Assembly (NCBI RefSeq): GCF_900103345.1
Contig: NZ_LT629702.1
Span: 1,860,001 to 1,924,000, forward strand
Direction of reading: 5' to 3'
DNA from: Pseudomonas azotoformans
GTDB lineage: Bacteria > Pseudomonadota > Gammaproteobacteria > Pseudomonadales > Pseudomonadaceae
DNA length: 64,000 nt
A model generated the notes under the pieces. The model had not been told where the DNA came from and made no database searches. It saw only the letters and a program-made list of their open reading frames with translations. Positions 10,145 to 18,630 of the stretch are shown piece after piece (position 1 is the first letter of the stretch; every line of letters begins with the position of its first letter). Both the position numbers and the translations under genes were made by a program.

Positions 10145-10164
10145 GTGCGCAATGCTTTGCGCAC
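10145..10164. promoter_or_regulatory. Perfect inverted repeat (GTGCGCAA-N4-TTGCGCAC), candidate activator site
   Basis: Two perfect 8-nt arms flank TGCT in the tssA-hcp intergenic region. Each arm contains the self-palindromic core TGCGCA. It lies about 190-220 bp upstream of the sigma-54-like promoter of hcp, a usual range for enhancer sites of sigma-54 activators. It could also serve tssA, whose start codon is about 185 bp away on the other side. The functional assignment is inference. Confidence 0.5.
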
Positions 10165-10237
10165 TCAAGCACATATAAACACTCGACCACCCCGCCAACT
10201 TAATCACTTATAGACCTTCTCTGGGCGAGCAACTAAA

Positions 10238-10253
10238 TGCGCACCTGTGCGCA
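10238..10253. promoter_or_regulatory. Perfect inverted repeat (TGCGCAC-CT-GTGCGCA), second candidate activator site
   Basis: Two perfect 7-nt arms sit around a CT spacer and share the TGCGCA core with the palindrome 93 bp upstream. It is centred about 110 bp upstream of the -24/-12 element before hcp. Recurrence of the same core in two perfect palindromes within 110 bp suggests a regulator array rather than chance. The cognate protein could be the sigma-54 activator at the left edge of the window. Confidence 0.5.
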
Positions 10254-10267
10254 ATAAATCACACAAA

Positions 10268-10300
10268 ATCAAAACCCACAGCGCCTTATCAAAACCCACA
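10268..10300 (+). repeat. 13-bp direct repeat with 20-bp period in the hcp promoter region
   Basis: ATCAAAACCCACA occurs exactly at 10268-10280 and again at 10288-10300. The 20-bp period puts both copies on nearly the same face of the helix. The repeat lies between the TGCGCA palindromes and the sigma-54-like promoter, which suggests tandem binding of one protein. The first six bases resemble the left part of an IHF site, but the TTR part is missing. Confidence 0.6.
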
Positions 10301-10351
10301 CTCGAACCAATACAACAGCATCACCCCGATTTCATTGACGCAGGCACTTTC

Positions 10352-10366
10352 CGGCACGATTTTTGT
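10352..10366 (+). promoter_or_regulatory. Sigma-54 (-24/-12) promoter of hcp
   Basis: C-GGCACG-ATTT-TTGT closely matches the RpoN consensus TGGCACG-N4-TTGC. The GG doublet (10353-10354) is 12 bp from the GT that replaces GC (10365-10366). It lies 70 bp before the hcp ATG, in a locus that also encodes a sigma-54 activator. The imperfect -12 GC is the main weakness. Confidence 0.62.
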
Positions 10367-10379
10367 TATAGGCATTTGA

Positions 10380-10403
10380 CCAGCCGAAAAACTTTCCGGC
10401 TGG
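10380..10403 (+). other. Stem-loop at the predicted 5' end of hcp mRNA
   Basis: CCAGCCG (10380-10386) pairs with CGGCTGG (10397-10403) across a 10-nt A/T-rich loop. If the -24/-12 element is used, transcription would begin about 10377, placing this hairpin at the extreme 5' end. Such a structure would be expected to stabilise the mRNA, which fits the very high demand for Hcp. Confidence 0.45.
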
Positions 10404-10436
10404 AACTACCTCATCAATCAGACAAGGAACCCCGTC

Positions 10437-10952
10437 ATGCCAACACCCGCGTATCTCTCTATTACCGGTGTAAAACAAGGTTTGATCACGGCAGGCACGT
10501 ATACCCAGGACTCGGTAGGTAACATTTACCAGGAAGGCCATGAGGACCAGATTCTGGTCCAGGCGTTTTCTCATCAGGTGATCATTCCCCGCGACCCACA
10601 GTCGGGCCAGCCAACCGGCCAGCGGGTGCATAAACCCCTGATGATCAGCAAAGTGTTCGATAAGTCCTCGCCCCTGCTGTTCAGCGCATTGACCAGCGGC
10701 GAAGAGGTCAAGTGCCGGCTGGAATGGCTGCGCACTTCGTCGGCCGGCACGCAGGAGCATTACTTCACCATCGAACTGGAGGGGGCGACCATCGTGGATA
10801 TCCAGTCACGCATGCCCAACTGCCAGGACCCCGACAACGCCCATTTCACTCACCTGGAAGATGTGTACTTCACCTATCGCAAGATTGTGTGGACTCACGA
10901 AGTGTCCGGTACTTCCGGGTCGGATGACTGGCGCAGCCCGGTTGCGGGTTAA
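10437..10952 (+). CDS. hcp: T6SS tube protein Hcp
   Basis: Hcp (171 aa) forms the hexameric rings of the inner tube and is secreted. Family hallmarks are the N-terminal PAYLSITGVKQGLITAG, the central HKPLMISKVFDKSSPLL, and the C-terminal LEDVYFTYRKIVWTHEVSG. It is transcribed divergently from tssA-tssH behind its own promoter region, as expected for a component needed in great excess. No vgrG or effector gene follows; a terminator and an unrelated reductase gene lie directly downstream. Confidence 0.97.
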   Translation: MPTPAYLSITGVKQGLITAGTYTQDSVGNIYQEGHEDQILVQAFSHQVIIPRDPQSGQPTGQRVHKPLMISKVFDKSSPLLFSALTSGEEVKCRLEWLRTSSAGTQEHYFTIELEGATIVDIQSRMPNCQDPDNAHFTHLEDVYFTYRKIVWTHEVSGTSGSDDWRSPVAG

Positions 10953-10970
10953 ACCGGCTTGACGCGGGCG

Positions 10971-10993
10971 CGGCGCCAAGGAAGGCGCCGTTT
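10971..10993 (+). terminator. Terminator hairpin after hcp
   Basis: CGGCGCC and GGCGCCG form a perfect 7-bp stem around AAGGAA, followed by TTT. It lies between the convergent hcp and aldo/keto reductase genes and could act for both. Confidence 0.65.
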
Positions 10994-11004
10994 CCGTACG
11001 GCAA

Positions 11005-11826
11005 CTACACCATCGCCAAAGGATGCTTGCGTTTTGGCGCGCCAAATACCCGATCGATCGCGTCCAGGTCGTGCTCATCCAACACCAGCTTGGCTGCTGC
11101 TGCGTTGAGTCGCACGTGCTCGGGCGTAACGGCCTTGGGGATGGCGATCACACCGTCCTGGCGCAACACCCAGGCCAGGGAGACCTGGGCGGGTGTGACC
11201 TCGTGACGGCGGGCGATCTGCTTGAGGGTGGGGCTGGACAGCAGTTCGCCGCCCTGGGCGATCGGGCAGTACGCCATCAAGGGCAAGTGGTGCTGTTGCC
11301 ACCAGGGCAGCAGGTCAAATTCGATGCCGCGGTCTTCGATGTTGTACAGCACCTGGTTGGTGGCGCAGGCCGGGGAGGCAAGCTCCTGCAGGTCGGCCAC
11401 GTCAAAATTGGAAACACCCCAACGTCCGATCTTGCCCGCTTCGCGCAGGCGTTCGAAGGCTTCAACCGTTTCTTCCAGCGGGTACTGGCCGCGCCAATGC
11501 AGCAGATAAAGATCAATGTAGTCGGTGCCCAGGCGCTGGAGGCTGGCCTCACAGGCACGGGGCACGCCCTTGTGGCTGGCATTGTGCGGGTAGACCTTGC
11601 TCACCAGGAACACCTGGTCGCGGCGGCCACGAATGGCCTCGCCGACCACCGTCTCAGCGCCGCCCTCCCCGTACATTTCGGCGGTATCGATGAGAGTCAT
11701 GCCCTCGTCGATACCCAGTTGCAACGCCGCGACTTCCGCGCGGTGCTGGTCGGGTTTTTCGCCCATGCGCCAGGTGCCCTGGCCGATGACAGGGACGGGA
11801 ACACCCGCCAGATCAATGGTACGCAT
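11005..11826 (-). CDS. Aldo/keto reductase
   Basis: NADPH-dependent aldo/keto reductase of 273 aa. The catalytic tetrad is recognisable: Asp and Tyr in DTAEMYGEG, Lys in VSKVYP and His in LLHWRG. The C-terminal LAWVLRQDGVIAIPKA segment matches the cofactor-binding part of the family. The ATG at 11826 is preceded by a perfect AGGAGG; the frame extends 17 codons upstream without a better start. It is convergent with hcp and divergent from the DUF1543 gene. The substrate is not predictable. Confidence 0.9.
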   Translation of the reverse strand: MRTIDLAGVPVPVIGQGTWRMGEKPDQHRAEVAALQLGIDEGMTLIDTAEMYGEGGAETVVGEAIRGRRDQVFLVSKVYPHNASHKGVPRACEASLQRLGTDYIDLYLLHWRGQYPLEETVEAFERLREAGKIGRWGVSNFDVADLQELASPACATNQVLYNIEDRGIEFDLLPWWQQHHLPLMAYCPIAQGGELLSSPTLKQIARRHEVTPAQVSLAWVLRQDGVIAIPKAVTPEHVRLNAAAAKLVLDEHDLDAIDRVFGAPKRKHPLAMV

Positions 11827-11932
11827 GACAACCTCCTGATGAGTTCGCGGATCAACAGTGTGGCATTGGCCGGACAAAAGGGTTCAATCGAAGTATGGTT
11901 AGCCTCTGCCAAATCGCCAGGAAGTCTCTGCA

Positions 11933-12427
11933 ATGCTGTTTGTCGTCATGCTCGGGGGTAAGCACCCACGGGCGAAAATCGAAGTGCACGATGTGCTGTT
12001 TGCAGTGGCGGACACGCTGGAAGCAGCCTACCCGCAACTGCGCGCCGACTGGTTTGGCAGCCCCAAGGGCGTGCATATCGACTCGTGGATGGCGGTGGAT
12101 GGCGTCGACGGCTGGAAGGTCGAACTCAGCCCCCTGGCACCTGCCGCCGGCGCACATCACCTGTACTTCATCAACCTGGGCGGTTATGAGGCCAACAGCT
12201 TTGGCGAGGCCCACCACTACCTCCTGGTGGCCGCCCGCAATAAGCAGGAGGCCACGAACAAGGGCAAACAACAAATGCTACGTCACTGGTCCCAGGCCCA
12301 TACCGATGGAGTACTGGACATCGACGACTGCCTGCCCATCGACCTGGTGGACGGTCGCTATATCCACCTGGTGCAAGGCCCGCATCGGCCGATCATCCAG
12401 CAGAACGACTACATCGTCTTGGCCTGA
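11933..12427 (+). CDS. DUF1543 family protein
   Basis: Protein of 164 aa beginning with the typical MLFVVMLGGKHP motif of the DUF1543 family, with a repeated similar half (HLYFINLGGYEANSFGEAHH). The role is unknown; the protein is small, soluble and lacks a signal peptide. GGAAG lies 10 nt before the ATG. It is divergent from the aldo/keto reductase. Confidence 0.8.
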   Translation: MLFVVMLGGKHPRAKIEVHDVLFAVADTLEAAYPQLRADWFGSPKGVHIDSWMAVDGVDGWKVELSPLAPAAGAHHLYFINLGGYEANSFGEAHHYLLVAARNKQEATNKGKQQMLRHWSQAHTDGVLDIDDCLPIDLVDGRYIHLVQGPHRPIIQQNDYIVLA

Positions 12428-12585
12428 AACCTACCCCACAGTGCATGCGCAGCTCATCGAATGGCTCACCCATAGCGGCGCCATGGCCCGCGCCTGAGCC
12501 ACTCGGGCAATCCGGCGGAACTTTGCCGGGAAATAACCGCCTGAATCCGGTAGGCTCACCTTTTTTATTCAAGGAGTTACTTCCC

Positions 12586-12867
12586 ATGGCCAAAGCCACC
12601 GCCCGTCACATCCTCGTTTCCACTGAAGACAAGTGCAACGAACTCAAGGCCCAAATCGAAGGCGGCGCTGATTTCGCAGAAGTTGCCAAAGCCAACTCCA
12701 GCTGCCCATCCAGCCGCAGCGGCGGCGACCTGGGTTCGTTCGGTCCAGGCCAGATGGTCAAGGAATTCGACACCGTCGTATTCAGCGCCCCGGTCAACAC
12801 CGTGCAAGGCCCGGTAAAAACCCAGTTCGGCTACCACCTGCTCGAAGTCACCAGCCGCCAGGACTGA
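12586..12867 (+). CDS. ppiC: Parvulin-type peptidyl-prolyl isomerase (PpiC)
   Basis: Single-domain cytoplasmic parvulin of 93 aa. The landmarks are RHILVSTEDKC at the N-terminus, the FAEVAKANSSCPSS stretch, GGDLGSFGPGQMVKEFD, and the C-terminal FGYHLLEV containing the catalytic-site His. AAGGAG precedes the ATG at 12586; the frame runs 47 codons further upstream into non-homologous sequence. A second, similar parvulin lies at 27288-27563. Confidence 0.95.
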   Translation: MAKATARHILVSTEDKCNELKAQIEGGADFAEVAKANSSCPSSRSGGDLGSFGPGQMVKEFDTVVFSAPVNTVQGPVKTQFGYHLLEVTSRQD

Positions 12868-12891
12868 TCCTGCCTGTGCTGATGCAATAAA

Positions 12892-12919
12892 CAACGGCCC
12901 GCCTTTTGGTGGGCCGTTG
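12892..12919 (+). terminator. Terminator hairpin after ppiC
   Basis: AACGGCCCGCC pairs with GGTGGGCCGTT (one G-T pair in the stem) around TTTT, just downstream of the parvulin stop. No long T-run follows. Confidence 0.65.
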
Positions 12920-12997
12920 TGCATGTGATGACTGGCGACGCTGATGCCGTTAGCGTACAAATCCCTTTTCTTCTTCATACGGCGTTCAAGGCTGACA

Positions 12998-14857
12998 ATG
13001 CGATTGGCTTTTTCTTACTTCTTTAGCGCGAGCCTGGCCCTGCTGCTGGCCAGCACTGCCGTGATCGCGGCGCCTCAACCGTACCTGACGGTGTATGGCG
13101 AACCGGCCAAGTACGCTGCCGGCTTTACCCATTTCGACTACGCCAACCCCAACGCCCCCAAGGGTGGCAGCCTGCGCCGCTCGGCCATCGAGATCGGGCG
13201 CTTCGACCATGTGTTGCCGTATATCGACAAAGGCATCGGCGTGTCCCAGGTCGACGGCTGGCTCTACGCGCCCCTGGCCCAGCGCTCCCTCGACGAGCCC
13301 TACACGGTCTACGGCCTGGTCGCCGAAAAAATGGAGCGCGCCGATGACGGCCTGTCGCTACGCTTTTTCCTGAACCCCAAGGCACGCTTTGCCGATGGCA
13401 AGCCGATCACCGCCGAGGACGTGCGCTACAGCTTCGACCTGCTGATGACCCAGGGCAGCCTGCGCTTTCGCACCTTGTTCGCCGACGTCAAGCACGTCGA
13501 AGTCGAAGGCGAGCGCCAGGTGCGCTTTGATTTTTCCAGCAATGAAAACCGCACCCTGCCCCTGGATATTGCCACCCTGCCGGTCTTCCCCGAGCACTGG
13601 TGGAAGACCCGCGACTTCGCCAACGGCGGTGGCTATGAAGCTCCGCTGGGCAGCGGCCCGTACAAAGTCAGCAAGATCGATTCCGGCAGCACCATCACCT
13701 TTACCCGCGACCCGAACTGGTGGGGCAAGGACTTGCCTGTCAGTCGCGGCCTGTACAACTTCGATCACCTGAGCCTGGAGTATTTCGGCGACACCGAAGT
13801 GGCCCGCCAGGTATTGCGCGGCGGCGCATACGATTTCAACCGGGAGTTTTCCGCCACTGGGTACTCCATCGGCTACAACGGCCCGGCCCTGGATGACGGC
13901 CGCCTGCAACGCGCGCACCTGGCCAGGGAGATGCCGCAACCGGCCCAGGGTTATGTGTTCAACGTACAAAAACCGATGTTCAAGGACCGCCGCGTGCGCC
14001 AGGCCCTGGCGATGTTGTGGGATTTTGAATGGGCCAACCGGCAGATGATGCGCAATATGTACATCCGCCAGCAGAGCTATTTTTCCAATAGCCCGCTGGC
14101 GGCCAGCCAGCCGCCGACGAAAGAGGAACTGGCGATTCTCGAACCCTTGCGCGGCCAGGTGCCCGACGAGGTGTTCAACCAGGTGTTCAAGGCACCGGTG
14201 ACCGATGGCAGTGGCATGATCCGCGACAAGCAGCTGCAAGCCCTGGCGCTGCTGGAACAAGCCGGCTGGAAACCAGAAGGTGACAAACTGGTGAATGCCG
14301 AAGGCGAGCCGCTGGAGTTCACGTTCCTCAACACCCAGAACGGCCTGGAGCGTCTGTTGTTACCGTACAAACGTAACCTCGCGCAGATCGGTATTACCCT
14401 GAATATCCGTCGCATCGACTCCTCGCAATACGTCAATCGGATCATGGCCAGGGACTACGACATGATCGTCATCGGCTTCCCCGTCACCACGTCACCGGGC
14501 ATGGAGCTGTACAACTATTTCGGCTCGGCGGCCGCCTACGACCCAGGCGCCAACAACTACGCCGTACTCAAGGACCCCGCCGTCGACAGCCTGATCAAGG
14601 GCCTGGTCAAGGCCGACACCCAGGCGCAGATGCTCACCTACGCCCACGCGCTGGACCGGGTGCTGCAATGGAATTACCTGTGGATCCCCAACTACTACCC
14701 GCCCGGCACGTCCGCCGCGTGGTGGAACCGCTTCGGTCGCCCGACCATCGAGGCGAAAAACGACGAAGCCCTGGAAACCTGGTGGGAAATCAGCCCCACG
14801 CCCCTGACGAATGAGCAAATGAACGCTGAGCTGAAAAAACGCGGAGGTGCGCGCTGA
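12998..14857 (+). CDS. yejA: YejA-like periplasmic oligopeptide/microcin C-binding protein
   Basis: Extracellular solute-binding protein family 5, 619 aa. A Sec signal peptide (residues 1-25, ending VIAA-PQPY) precedes a Dpp/OppA-type fold with [25 protein letters not shown] family motifs. The gene order with yejB, yejE and yejF matches the E. coli yejABEF peptide/microcin C importer. The ATG at 12998 was chosen because it starts directly at the signal peptide. The stop overlaps the yejB start (TGATG). Confidence 0.92.
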   Translation: MRLAFSYFFSASLALLLASTAVIAAPQPYLTVYGEPAKYAAGFTHFDYANPNAPKGGSLRRSAIEIGRFDHVLPYIDKGIGVSQVDGWLYAPLAQRSLDEPYTVYGLVAEKMERADDGLSLRFFLNPKARFADGKPITAEDVRYSFDLLMTQGSLRFRTLFADVKHVEVEGERQVRFDFSSNENRTLPLDIATLPVFPEHWWKTRDFANGGGYEAPLGSGPYKVSKIDSGSTITFTRDPNWWGKDLPVSRGLYNFDHLSLEYFGDTEVARQVLRGGAYDFNREFSATGYSIGYNGPALDDGRLQRAHLAREMPQPAQGYVFNVQKPMFKDRRVRQALAMLWDFEWANRQMMRNMYIRQQSYFSNSPLAASQPPTKEELAILEPLRGQVPDEVFNQVFKAPVTDGSGMIRDKQLQALALLEQAGWKPEGDKLVNAEGEPLEFTFLNTQNGLERLLLPYKRNLAQIGITLNIRRIDSSQYVNRIMARDYDMIVIGFPVTTSPGMELYNYFGSAAAYDPGANNYAVLKDPAVDSLIKGLVKADTQAQMLTYAHALDRVLQWNYLWIPNYYPPGTSAAWWNRFGRPTIEAKNDEALETWWEISPTPLTNEQMNAELKKRGGAR

Positions 14858-15918
14858 TGTTTGCCTATATCGTGCGGCGCCTGCTGCTGATCATCCCGAC
14901 GCTGGTGATCATCCTGCTGGTGAATTTCGTGATCGTGCAGGCCGCCCCCGGCGGTCCGGTGGAACAAGCCATTGCCCACCTGCAAGGGATCGGCGGCGGT
15001 GGCGTCGGCGGTTCCTCCGGCGAAGGCATCAGCGGTGGCTCCCGCGCCAGCCGGGGCCTGGACCCGAAGCTGATCGCTGACATCGAGAAACAGTACGGCT
15101 TCGACAAGCCCGCGCCGGAGCGCCTGTGGCTGATGCTCAAGAGCTACGCCCAGCTGGACTTCGGCAACAGCTTCTTTCGTGGCAAGACGGTGATCGACCT
15201 GATCCTGGAAAAAATGCCCGTGACCATTTCCCTCGGCCTGTGGGCCACGTTGATCACCTACCTGGTGTCGATCCCCCTGGGGATCCGCAAGGCCGTGCGC
15301 CACGGCAGCAGTTTTGATGTGTGGAGCAGCACCGCAATTGTCATCGGCTATGCCATGCCGGCGTTCCTGTTCGCGATGTTCCTGATCGTGGTGTTTGCCG
15401 GTGGCACTTCGCTGAACTGGTTCCCGGTACGCGGGCTGGTGTCGGAGAACTTCGAAGAGCTGAGCACCGTGGGCAAGATCGCCGATTACTTCTGGCACCT
15501 GGTATTGCCGGTGACTTCACTGGTGATCGGCGGGTTTGCCACGCTGACGATCCTCACCAAAAACTCGTTCCTCAATGAAATCACGCGCCAGTACGTGGTG
15601 ACTGCCCGCGCCAAAGGCTTGAGCGAACGACGCGTGCTCTACGGGCATGTGTTCCGCAACGCGATGTTGCTGGTGATTTCCGGGATTCCCCAGGCCTTTA
15701 TTGCCGTGTTCTTTGCCGGTTCGCTGCTGATCGAGGTGATCTTCTCCCTCGACGGCCTGGGCCGCATGAGCTACGAGGCGGCTGTGTCCCGGGACTACCC
15801 GGTGGTGTTCGGTTCGCTGTTCATCTTCACCTTGTTCGGCCTCTTGATAAAACTCATCGGTGACCTCTGCTACACCCTGGTGGACCCGCGTATCGACTTC
15901 GCCGCGAGGAACGCCTGA
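14857..15918 (+). CDS. yejB: YejB-like ABC permease
   Basis: Inner-membrane permease, 353 aa, DppB/OppB type. It opens with the family-typical [20 protein letters not shown], followed by a periplasmic loop rich in Gly/Ser (residues 45-68) and then five further membrane segments. The EAA-like loop ([21 protein letters not shown]) that contacts the ATPase is near residue 250. It overlaps both neighbours by 1 nt. Confidence 0.93.
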   Translation: MFAYIVRRLLLIIPTLVIILLVNFVIVQAAPGGPVEQAIAHLQGIGGGGVGGSSGEGISGGSRASRGLDPKLIADIEKQYGFDKPAPERLWLMLKSYAQLDFGNSFFRGKTVIDLILEKMPVTISLGLWATLITYLVSIPLGIRKAVRHGSSFDVWSSTAIVIGYAMPAFLFAMFLIVVFAGGTSLNWFPVRGLVSENFEELSTVGKIADYFWHLVLPVTSLVIGGFATLTILTKNSFLNEITRQYVVTARAKGLSERRVLYGHVFRNAMLLVISGIPQAFIAVFFAGSLLIEVIFSLDGLGRMSYEAAVSRDYPVVFGSLFIFTLFGLLIKLIGDLCYTLVDPRIDFAARNA

Positions 15919-16940
15919 TGCTCAATCTGTCTCCCGTGGCGCGTCGGCGTTTCGAGCGGTTCAAGAAAAACCGCCGCGGCTGGTGGTCGCTGTGGCTGTT
16001 TATCGGCCTGTTTATCCTGACCCTGGGCGGCGAGTTGATCGCCAATGACAAACCCTTGGTGCTGAGCTTCAAGAACGAGCTGTATTTTCCGGTATTCAAG
16101 CGCTACACCGAGCAACAGTTCGGTGGCCAACTGCCGTTCCAGGCCGACTACCGCAGTGACTACGTGCAAAAGCTGATCAAGCAGGACGGCGGCTGGATGC
16201 TGTTCCCACCCATTCCGTTCAGCGATGACACGCCCAACTACGAGCTGACCCGCCCTGCCCCCAGCCCGCCTTCGGCGGTGAACTGGCTGGGCACCGATGA
16301 CCAGTCACGGGATGTGCTGGCGCGGGTGATCTTCGGCGCGCGGGTGTCGATCCTGTTCGCCTTGGCGCTCACCGCGATCAGCGCGGCCATCGGCATTGCC
16401 GCCGGTGCATTGCAGGGCTACTACGGCGGGTGGGTCGATCTGATCGGCCAACGGGTACTTGAGGTGTGGTCCGGGCTGCCGGTGCTGTACCTGCTGATCA
16501 TCCTGTCCGGCTTTGTGGAGCCGAATTTCTGGTGGTTGCTGGGGATCATGGCGTTGTTTTCCTGGCTGGCCCTGGTGGACGTGGTGCGCGCCGAGTTCCT
16601 GCGCGGGCGCAACCTGGAATACGTCAAGGCGGCACGAGCCCTGGGCCTTGGCGATGGCAAGATCATCCGCCGGCATATCCTGCCCAACGCCATGACGGCC
16701 ACCTTGAGTTACCTGCCGTTTATCCTGACCGGTGCGATTTCTACGCTGAGCGCGCTGGATTTCCTCGGCTTCGGCATGCCGGCGGGCAGCGCGTCGCTGG
16801 GTGAGCTGATCGCCCAGGGCAAGCAGAACCTGCAAGCGCCGTGGCTGGGCCTGACAGCGTTTTTCACCCTGGCGCTGATCCTGTCGCTGCTGGTCTTTAT
16901 CGGCGAGGCATTGCGTGATGCCTTCGACCCACGCTCATGA
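15918..16940 (+). CDS. yejE: YejE-like ABC permease
   Basis: Second permease of the importer, 340 aa, DppC/OppC type, with a cytoplasmic N-terminus (RRRFERFKKNRRGWWSL). A long periplasmic loop (about residues 35-130) contains the LGTDDQSRDVLARVIFGARVS motif that is diagnostic of this class. The EAA loop (KAARALGLGDGKIIRRHILPNA) lies near residue 235. It starts in overlap with yejB and ends 10 nt before yejF. Confidence 0.93.
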   Translation: MLNLSPVARRRFERFKKNRRGWWSLWLFIGLFILTLGGELIANDKPLVLSFKNELYFPVFKRYTEQQFGGQLPFQADYRSDYVQKLIKQDGGWMLFPPIPFSDDTPNYELTRPAPSPPSAVNWLGTDDQSRDVLARVIFGARVSILFALALTAISAAIGIAAGALQGYYGGWVDLIGQRVLEVWSGLPVLYLLIILSGFVEPNFWWLLGIMALFSWLALVDVVRAEFLRGRNLEYVKAARALGLGDGKIIRRHILPNAMTATLSYLPFILTGAISTLSALDFLGFGMPAGSASLGELIAQGKQNLQAPWLGLTAFFTLALILSLLVFIGEALRDAFDPRS

Positions 16941-16950
16941 GTGACTGCCT

Positions 16951-18522
16951 ATGAACCTGATCGAAATCCGCGACCTCAGCGTCGCGTTCAGCGGCCAGAC
17001 CGTGGTGCGCAACCTGTGCCTGGACGTGCGCCCCGGCGAGTGCCTGGCACTGGTGGGCGAATCTGGCTCGGGCAAGTCGGTGACGGCCCACTCGATCCTG
17101 CAACTGCTGCCCGAGGCCGGTACTCAAACCACCGGTTCCATCAAGTACCGTGGCCAGGAACTGGTCGGCGCTTCGGCCACCACCTTGCAGAAGCTGCGCG
17201 GCAACCGCATTGCCATGATCTTCCAGGAGCCGATGACCTCACTCAATCCGCTGCACAGCATCGAAAAGCAGATCGGCGAAACCCTGCTGCTGCACAAGGG
17301 TCTGGGCGGCAAGGCGGCGCAGGCGCGCATCCTCGAATTGCTCGAACTGGTGGGCATCCAGAAGCCTCAGGAGCGGCTCAAAGCCTATCCGCACCAGCTC
17401 TCCGGTGGCCAGCGCCAACGGGTGATGATCGCCATGGCGCTGGCCTGCGAGCCTGAGCTGCTGATCGCCGACGAACCCACCACGGCGTTGGACGTGACCG
17501 TGCAGCGCAAGATCCTGCTGCTGCTCAAGTCGCTGCAACAACGCCTGGGCATGTCCTTGCTGCTGATCAGCCATGACCTCAACCTGGTGCGCAGCATTGC
17601 CCAGCGCGTGTGCGTGATGCGAGCCGGCGAGATCGTCGAGCAGGCCGACTGCCAGACACTGTTCAACGCGCCGCAACACCCCTACAGCCGCCTGCTACTG
17701 GATGCAGAACCGGCCGGCGATGCGCTGTGCAGCGATGAACGCGAGACCGTGTTGCAGGTGGATGACCTGACCGTGCAATTCCCCCTTGGCGGCGGGTTGT
17801 TCCGACGCAAGACCTACCTGCGAGCGGTGGATGGCATCAGCCTCCGCGTGCAGCGCGGCAAAACCCTGGGGATTGTCGGCGAGTCCGGCTCGGGCAAGTC
17901 CACGTTGGGCCAGGCGATCCTGCGACTGCTGGACTCCAGCGGCAGCATCCGCTTCCAGGGTGAAGCCCTCGACTCGCTGAACCACCAGCAGATGCGCCCG
18001 TGGCGCAAGCAAATGCAGGTGGTGTTCCAGGACCCTTACGGCAGCCTCAGCCCACGCATGACCGTGGAGCAGATCATCAGCGAAGGCCTGGAGGTTCACG
18101 CACCGTGCAGCCTGGCCGACCGCGATGCGCAGGTGGTGCAGGTGCTCAAGGACGTGGGCCTCGATCCCGCCAGCCGCCATCGCTACCCCCACGAATTTTC
18201 CGGCGGCCAGCGCCAACGTATCGCCATCGCCCGCGCTCTGGTACTCAAGCCAGCGCTGATGTTGCTCGACGAACCGACCTCAGCCCTCGACCGCACTGTG
18301 CAGAAACAAGTGGTGGCGTTGCTGCGTGAGTTGCAGGAGAAATACGGCCTGACGTACCTGTTTATCAGCCACGACCTGGCGGTGGTACGTGCCATGGCCC
18401 ACGACATGATCGTGATCAAGGACGGCAAGGTGGTGGAGCGCGGCGCGAGCCACGAGGTGTTTGATGCACCGCAGCACGCCTACACCAAAGAACTGCTGGC
18501 CGCAGCCCACATCCCACTGTAG
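16951..18522 (+). CDS. yejF: YejF-like ABC ATPase with two nucleotide-binding domains
   Basis: Fused double ATPase, 523 aa, energising YejBE. Domain 1 has Walker A GESGSGKS and signature [12 protein letters not shown]; domain 2 has GESGSGKS and [12 protein letters not shown]. Each domain has an adjacent [20 protein letters not shown]alker B. The stop codon TAG (18520-18522) lies inside the left arm of a REP element, so the C-terminus HIPL is set by the repeat. Confidence 0.93.
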   Translation: MNLIEIRDLSVAFSGQTVVRNLCLDVRPGECLALVGESGSGKSVTAHSILQLLPEAGTQTTGSIKYRGQELVGASATTLQKLRGNRIAMIFQEPMTSLNPLHSIEKQIGETLLLHKGLGGKAAQARILELLELVGIQKPQERLKAYPHQLSGGQRQRVMIAMALACEPELLIADEPTTALDVTVQRKILLLLKSLQQRLGMSLLLISHDLNLVRSIAQRVCVMRAGEIVEQADCQTLFNAPQHPYSRLLLDAEPAGDALCSDERETVLQVDDLTVQFPLGGGLFRRKTYLRAVDGISLRVQRGKTLGIVGESGSGKSTLGQAILRLLDSSGSIRFQGEALDSLNHQQMRPWRKQMQVVFQDPYGSLSPRMTVEQIISEGLEVHAPCSLADRDAQVVQVLKDVGLDPASRHRYPHEFSGGQRQRIAIARALVLKPALMLLDEPTSALDRTVQKQVVALLRELQEKYGLTYLFISHDLAVVRAMAHDMIVIKDGKVVERGASHEVFDAPQHAYTKELLAAAHIPL

Positions 18523-18618
18523 GAGCGAGCTTGCTCGCGAAAAAACCACAGGCGACACGGGATACCGATTAGCGCTGCGTCATCGTTGACGTTTTTCGCG
18601 AGCAAGCTCGCTCCTACA
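18519..18618. repeat. REP doublet, family B (GTAGGAGCGAGCTTGCTCGC type)
   Basis: Two inverted arms of about 25 nt flank a spacer of about 50 nt. The left arm contains the yejF stop codon and the right arm ends 12 nt before the hbcR-like start codon. As RNA it could form a long hairpin between the two genes and may act as terminator or stabiliser. The same family recurs at 52301-52400 and 62405-62504. Confidence 0.85.
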
Positions 18619-18630
18619 GGATTATGGCGT

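Noticed and set aside
9961..10240. Sigma-54 promoter for tssA on the minus strand
   Set aside because: The best candidate (around 10015) has 13 bp rather than 12 bp between the GG and GC doublets, and no other -24/-12 match was found.
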